IMG/VR virus record: IMGVR_UViG_3300025314_000361 | Span: 1 to 48,778 of that record | Length of the DNA stretch: 48,778 nucleotides | Reading direction: 5' to 3' (one strand) | From: a virus | Shown here: piece by piece, positions 46,120 to 48,778 of the stretch | Layout: each line of letters begins with the position of its first letter | How positions within the stretch are numbered: position 1 is the first letter of the stretch | Notes under the pieces: model-generated | The model's input: only the letters and a program-made list of their open reading frames with translations | What the model was told of the DNA's origin: nothing | The model's database searches: none | Made by a program: the position numbers and the translations under genes

Positions 46120-47244
46120 ATGAAAAAATCCCTTCACAATCCCAAGGAACTCAAACAACTTGTTGATGTCCTGGAATATCAAGACAGCGTTAAAAAAGAC
46201 CTTGTACTTGATTCAGCAAAACACCTTCACTTTATCGGCGGGCAATTGGTTCTTCTTGATGGCAAGAAGAAGATCAAGTTGAACCCGACCGAACACTTTC
46301 ACACCCAGGTTGCCGAAAAATTCGACATACCCCGGGGGTATTACAAAAAAATGTTGGCCGACGCAACGAAGCTTCTTGACAGCAACGTGAACCATTGGTT
46401 GAAGTCAGAAAGTAAAAACCTTCTTCTTCGTACGTTCCAGGGCGGGGCCGATTATTACAAGTCCACTGCCCGGGCCTTATTGTCAGACCGGTATTCAATG
46501 ATTGACAATTATGCTGTACTTATGGAAGCCCTGGAAGCGATCAAGGAAACGGGCTTGAAGATCGAAGTCGTGAACGCCGAACTTTCGGAAACAAGAATGT
46601 ATCTGAAGGTTGTTTGCCCGGACGTTGAAATCAAAGCCAAGGAACTGTTGTACATGAACAGGCAATCCGTTGATCTTGGCGTTGGGGTCATTTCAGGCTT
46701 TACCCTTTCCAATAGTGAAATCGGGGCCGGCTCATTCAAGATCACACCCAGGGGCGTTGTGTTGGCTTGTACCAATGGCCTTATCAGTACGAAGGACGAA
46801 TTGAAAAACATTCACCTTGGTTCTAAAATGGAACAATTGGGCTTCGATAAGAACAAGGACGTTATGCGGGCCAACCTGAAGTTGATCCGGGAACAGATCA
46901 AACACGCTGTCAAAATCTTCCTGTCAAAAGAGTATCTTAAAAAACTGATTGACGTTTACAAACAACTTGGGGACAAGCCCATTGAAGCCCCAATCGAAAA
47001 AGTCATACAGGTTGTCGGGAAAGAATATCAAATCAGTGACGAACGGAAGTCTTCGATCCTGAAGTATTTCATCGAAGGCGGTGATACCCGAAGAATGGGC
47101 CTTGCTTCAGCAATGACCCGGGAAGTACAAGACCTTCAGAACGCCGATCAAAAGCATGAAACGGAAGTCGCAAGCTTCGATATGTTGAACAACTTCGACG
47201 CAATCGAAAAGGCTGCTTTCAAGATAAAAATTTCAGCATCTTAA
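46120..47244 (+). CDS. DUF932-family (phage/plasmid-like) protein
   Basis: 374 residues. H-T-Q-V-A-E-K-F-D-I-P-R-G-Y-Y-K-K-M (about 66-83), then F-Q-G-G-A-D-Y-Y-K-S-T-A-R-A-L-L-S-D-R-Y-S-M, then a late N-S-E-I-G-A-G-S-F-K-I-T-P match the DUF932/phage-plasmid TIGR03299 pattern. Such genes are frequent in early regions of plasmids and phages; the function is unknown. It is the first gene after a terminator, with the AAAAATTTAC leader at its start, so it probably begins an early transcript including ParB, XRE and the repeat protein. Confidence 0.75.
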   Translation: MKKSLHNPKELKQLVDVLEYQDSVKKDLVLDSAKHLHFIGGQLVLLDGKKKIKLNPTEHFHTQVAEKFDIPRGYYKKMLADATKLLDSNVNHWLKSESKNLLLRTFQGGADYYKSTARALLSDRYSMIDNYAVLMEALEAIKETGLKIEVVNAELSETRMYLKVVCPDVEIKAKELLYMNRQSVDLGVGVISGFTLSNSEIGAGSFKITPRGVVLACTNGLISTKDELKNIHLGSKMEQLGFDKNKDVMRANLKLIREQIKHAVKIFLSKEYLKKLIDVYKQLGDKPIEAPIEKVIQVVGKEYQISDERKSSILKYFIEGGDTRRMGLASAMTREVQDLQNADQKHETEVASFDMLNNFDAIEKAAFKIKISAS

Positions 47245-47275
47245 ACAATCATTATTCATTTAAAAAATCGAAACA

Positions 47276-48112
47276 ATGGCAGACATGGTAAAGCGGAACA
47301 ATATTTTTTTGATTCCGTTCACGAAATTGAAAATCCTTGACAACTTTAATGACCGTCAAGACTACGGGACAACTGAAGAAATGAACGAATTGACTGAAAG
47401 CATTTACAACAACGGTTGCCGGGTTCCCCTTATGGGATACAAGGACGGCGAAAAGTATGTTGTCATGCAAGGTCATCGTCGCTTCAGGGCCGGGGAAAAG
47501 ATCAAGGAAAAGTACAAGAAGACAATCATTTATAAAATGATCGTGTATCCCCCCGGTACAACTGACAAGGAAATGTTGCTTGATACATTGCTTACAAATT
47601 CCGGGAAGGATTTGACCCCGTTGGAAAAAGCTTCAGTCGTCACGAAGTTGATCGCTGAAAAGGCAACTACAAAGGAAATTGCCGCCGCCTTGGGCGGGGT
47701 GTCCGAAGTGTACGTCAAGAACCTTGATCGCCTGTCTTCGGCCCCGGAAGAAGCCAAGAAGCTTATCCGTGACGGTGTGGTATCCGCAACCCTTGTGATC
47801 GGGTATCTGAAGAACAAGAACGCCAACATGGAAGAATTCATCCAGGAAGTGAAGAAACAAGCCGAATTGGAAGGATCGGGAACCGGCAAGGGAAAAGGCA
47901 ACAAGAAGAAACAGGCCAAGGTAACGGCTAAAAAGGTCACTAAAAAGGACGGGGCCAAAGGGTCAAGCCTTGCGGAATTCAAGCGATTTATGAAACAGAA
48001 CCCGGACACGTTCGAAAGCAAAGACAAACAAGCTGCTTACGAGTTCTTCACCCAGGTCATAAACAACAAGGTGTCATATCTTGAAATCCTTTCATGGTTC
48101 ACCGGTAAATAA
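47276..48112 (+). CDS. ParB-like nuclease/CTPase-domain protein
   Basis: 278 residues. The N-terminal ParB fold has E-E-M-N-E-L-T-E-S-I-Y-N-N-G-C-R-V-P-L and G-H-R-R-F-R-A-G (about 66-73). A helix-turn-helix-like block follows, T-T-K-E-I-A-A-A-L-G-G-V-S-E-V-Y-V-K-N-L. A Lys/Gly-rich linker at about 205-230 leads to a helical C-terminus. ParB proteins bind parS-like sites and act as CTP clamps. No ParA is present, so partition is unlikely to be its sole role. Transcription or replication control is possible. Confidence 0.8.
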   Translation: MADMVKRNNIFLIPFTKLKILDNFNDRQDYGTTEEMNELTESIYNNGCRVPLMGYKDGEKYVVMQGHRRFRAGEKIKEKYKKTIIYKMIVYPPGTTDKEMLLDTLLTNSGKDLTPLEKASVVTKLIAEKATTKEIAAALGGVSEVYVKNLDRLSSAPEEAKKLIRDGVVSATLVIGYLKNKNANMEEFIQEVKKQAELEGSGTGKGKGNKKKQAKVTAKKVTKKDGAKGSSLAEFKRFMKQNPDTFESKDKQAAYEFFTQVINNKVSYLEILSWFTGK

Positions 48113-48117
48113 TTGAT

Positions 48118-48381
48118 ATGCCGAAACTTAAAGACAGCGTTCCACGTACAACGTTGGAACAACAACAGATCAAGGCAATTGGCCGGGCGTTTAGAATCGC
48201 CCGGCTTGACCTTGATCTTCAGCTTCAACAAATCGCTGAAGCGTCCGGGGTGTCCCGGCTGACAATTGGCAAGATCGAAAAAGGAACCCTTGCCAATGTC
48301 AGCTTGGAAACTTTGAACCGGATTGCAACGGCCCTGGATATGAAGATCACATACACTGTTGAAGCCAAAAAGAAGAACTAA
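48118..48381 (+). CDS. XRE-family helix-turn-helix regulator
   Basis: 87 residues. F-R-I-A-R-L-D-L-D-L-Q-L-Q-Q-I-A-E-A-S-G-V-S-R-L-T-I-G-K-I-E-K-G is a complete Cro/C1-type helix-turn-helix. It is followed by V-S-L-E-T-L-N-R-I-A-T-A-L-D-M-K-I (HipB-like). It is a single-domain DNA-binding protein, likely a repressor of a phage promoter. The recurrent palindromes are candidate operators, but no link is shown. It begins 5 bp after the ParB stop. Confidence 0.8.
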   Translation: MPKLKDSVPRTTLEQQQIKAIGRAFRIARLDLDLQLQQIAEASGVSRLTIGKIEKGTLANVSLETLNRIATALDMKITYTVEAKKKN

Positions 48382-48406
48382 GTTTTTAACTCTAAAAATT
48401 TATAAA
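48375..48406 (+). promoter_or_regulatory. Near-palindrome GAACTAAGTTT plus AAAAATTTATA leader
   Basis: GAACTAAGTTT (48375-48385) overlaps the XRE stop codon and differs from the palindrome by one base. CTCTAAAAATTTATAAA then runs up to ATG 48407. Confidence 0.45.
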
Positions 48407-48778
48407 ATGCAAGAAGTAAAAATTCATCTATTCGTTTTCGGCGAAGGTTGGAAAGAATTCAAGACAACTGATGTTGAAGAACTTAAAGCCCGCAACATTA
48501 CCATTCACAACCGGGCATCCATAGGGTACGGGGCATCCATAGGGGACGGGGCATCCATAGGGGACGGGGCATCCATAGGGAACCGGGCATCCATAGGGAA
48601 CCGGGCATCCATAGGGAACCGGGCATCCATAGGGTACGGGGCATCCATAGGGTACGGGGCATCCATAGGGAACCGGGCATTCATAGGGTACGGGGCATCC
48701 ATAGGGTACGGGGCATCCATAGGGAACCGGGCATTCATAGGGGACGGGGCATCCATAGGGAACCGGGCATTCATAGGG
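48407..48778 (+). CDS. Hexapeptide-repeat (left-handed beta-helix) protein, N-terminal part
   Basis: Thirty-four unique residues come first (Q-E-V-K-I-H-L-F-V-F-G-E-G-W-K-E-F). Hexapeptides of the form N-R-A-S-I-G, Y-G-A-S-I-G or D-G-A-S-I-G then run to the window end without a stop. Fifteen complete units are visible, and the gene continues at 2-391, so the whole protein has at least 24 repeats. It is the last gene of the DUF932-ParB-XRE operon. Joining the two ends directly leaves one extra g, so the real junction must overlap or differ. Repeat number is probably collapsed in the assembly. Confidence 0.85.
   Translation, partial: MQEVKIHLFVFGEGWKEFKTTDVEELKARNITIHNRASIGYGASIGDGASIGDGASIGNRASIGNRASIGNRASIGYGASIGYGASIGNRAFIGYGASIGYGASIGNRAFIGDGASIGNRAFIG
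48509..48778 (+). repeat. 18-bp coding tandem repeat, right-end part (15 units)
   Basis: Exactly 15 units of 18 bp fill this interval. Unit order by first residue is N Y D D N N N Y Y N Y Y N D N. The AAC unit always carries CGG, and the TAC and GAC units always carry GGG. The third site is TCC except in units 10, 13 and 15, which have TTC. Confidence 0.95.

Noticed and set aside
48505-48774. Minus-strand ORF across the repeat (M-D-A-P/M-N-A-R pattern)
   Set aside because: It is a by-product of a repeat free of stops. The plus frame has real N- and C-terminal domains and a leader.
48509-48778. Tandem array looks CRISPR-like
   Set aside because: Units are contiguous with no spacers, are 18 bp, and encode a continuous protein with unique ends.
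1-48778. Possible stop-codon reassignment
   Set aside because: TAA, TAG and TGA all end well-supported genes with proper downstream overlaps, so the three internal stops are better seen as local events.
1-48778. tRNA genes, integrase, reverse transcriptase/diversity-generating element, CRISPR
   Set aside because: Searched by eye for cloverleaf arms, tyrosine or serine recombinase motifs, a YxDD box and spaced repeats; none seen. A covariance-model tRNA search would be the decisive test.

Overview
The window is almost certainly one complete or near-complete genome of a tailed phage (siphovirus-like) that infects a member of the Bacteroidota. The phage evidence is direct. It carries terminase small and large subunits, an endolysin, an overlapping gene pair upstream of a 1004-residue tape-measure protein, a baseplate-like block, a portal candidate, a MuF-like head protein, a scaffold candidate and a major capsid candidate. 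The host assignment is inference. It rests on repeated TTG-N19/20-TANNTTTG promoter-like sites (the Bacteroidota -33/-7 pattern), A/T-rich leaders in place of Shine-Dalgarno sites, a Bacteroidota-style lipoprotein, and secreted-protein families typical of that phylum. I saw no integrase, reverse transcriptase, CRISPR array or tRNA gene.

Both ends of the window lie inside the same 18-bp tandem repeat. It encodes a hexapeptide (left-handed beta-helix) protein whose N-terminus is at 48407-48778 and whose C-terminus is at 2-391. The molecule is therefore probably circular, or circularly permuted, and the assembly was opened inside the repeat. Nearly every gene is on the + strand; the one convincing exception is 42203-42418.

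Layout. (1) 1-13 kb, DNA metabolism: a probable annealing protein with a YqaJ-type exonuclease, a winged-helix initiator, a DnaB helicase, a NinG-like nuclease, a Toprim/Spo11-like protein, a DnaQ-like exonuclease, a DUF5131 protein, a minimal nucleotidyltransferase and a ParB-like protein. (2) 11.3-14.3 kb: a string of tiny overlapping genes, several with Cys motifs. (3) 14.4-17 kb: packaging genes, with a nuclease-like gene between the terminase subunits. (4) 17-19.1 kb: a secreted protein, a lipoprotein and the endolysin. (5) 19.2-28.4 kb: tail assembly, with a probable -1 frameshift, tape measure, tail hub and Ig-like appendage proteins. (6) 28.5-36.1 kb: a structural protein, portal, MuF-like protein, connector and completion proteins, and receptor-binding-like proteins. 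(7) 36.1-38.6 kb: small membrane proteins (holin/spanin candidates). (8) 38.6-42.1 kb: scaffold, capsid and a secreted protein. (9) 42.2-48.8 kb: an A/T-richer patch with a GcrA-like regulator, then a solitary cytosine methyltransferase, a DUF932 protein, ParB, an XRE regulator and the repeat protein, which leads back into region 1.

The most unusual observations are as follows. A three-letter 18-bp minisatellite gene spans the contig ends. An 11-bp palindrome (AAACTWAGTTT) recurs just upstream of start codons, and a second leader motif (AAAAATTTAC) does likewise. Three small genes are interrupted by single in-frame stops, one of each stop type. Interlocking inverted repeats precede the replication genes. 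Ig-like and C-terminal modules recur across separate virion genes.
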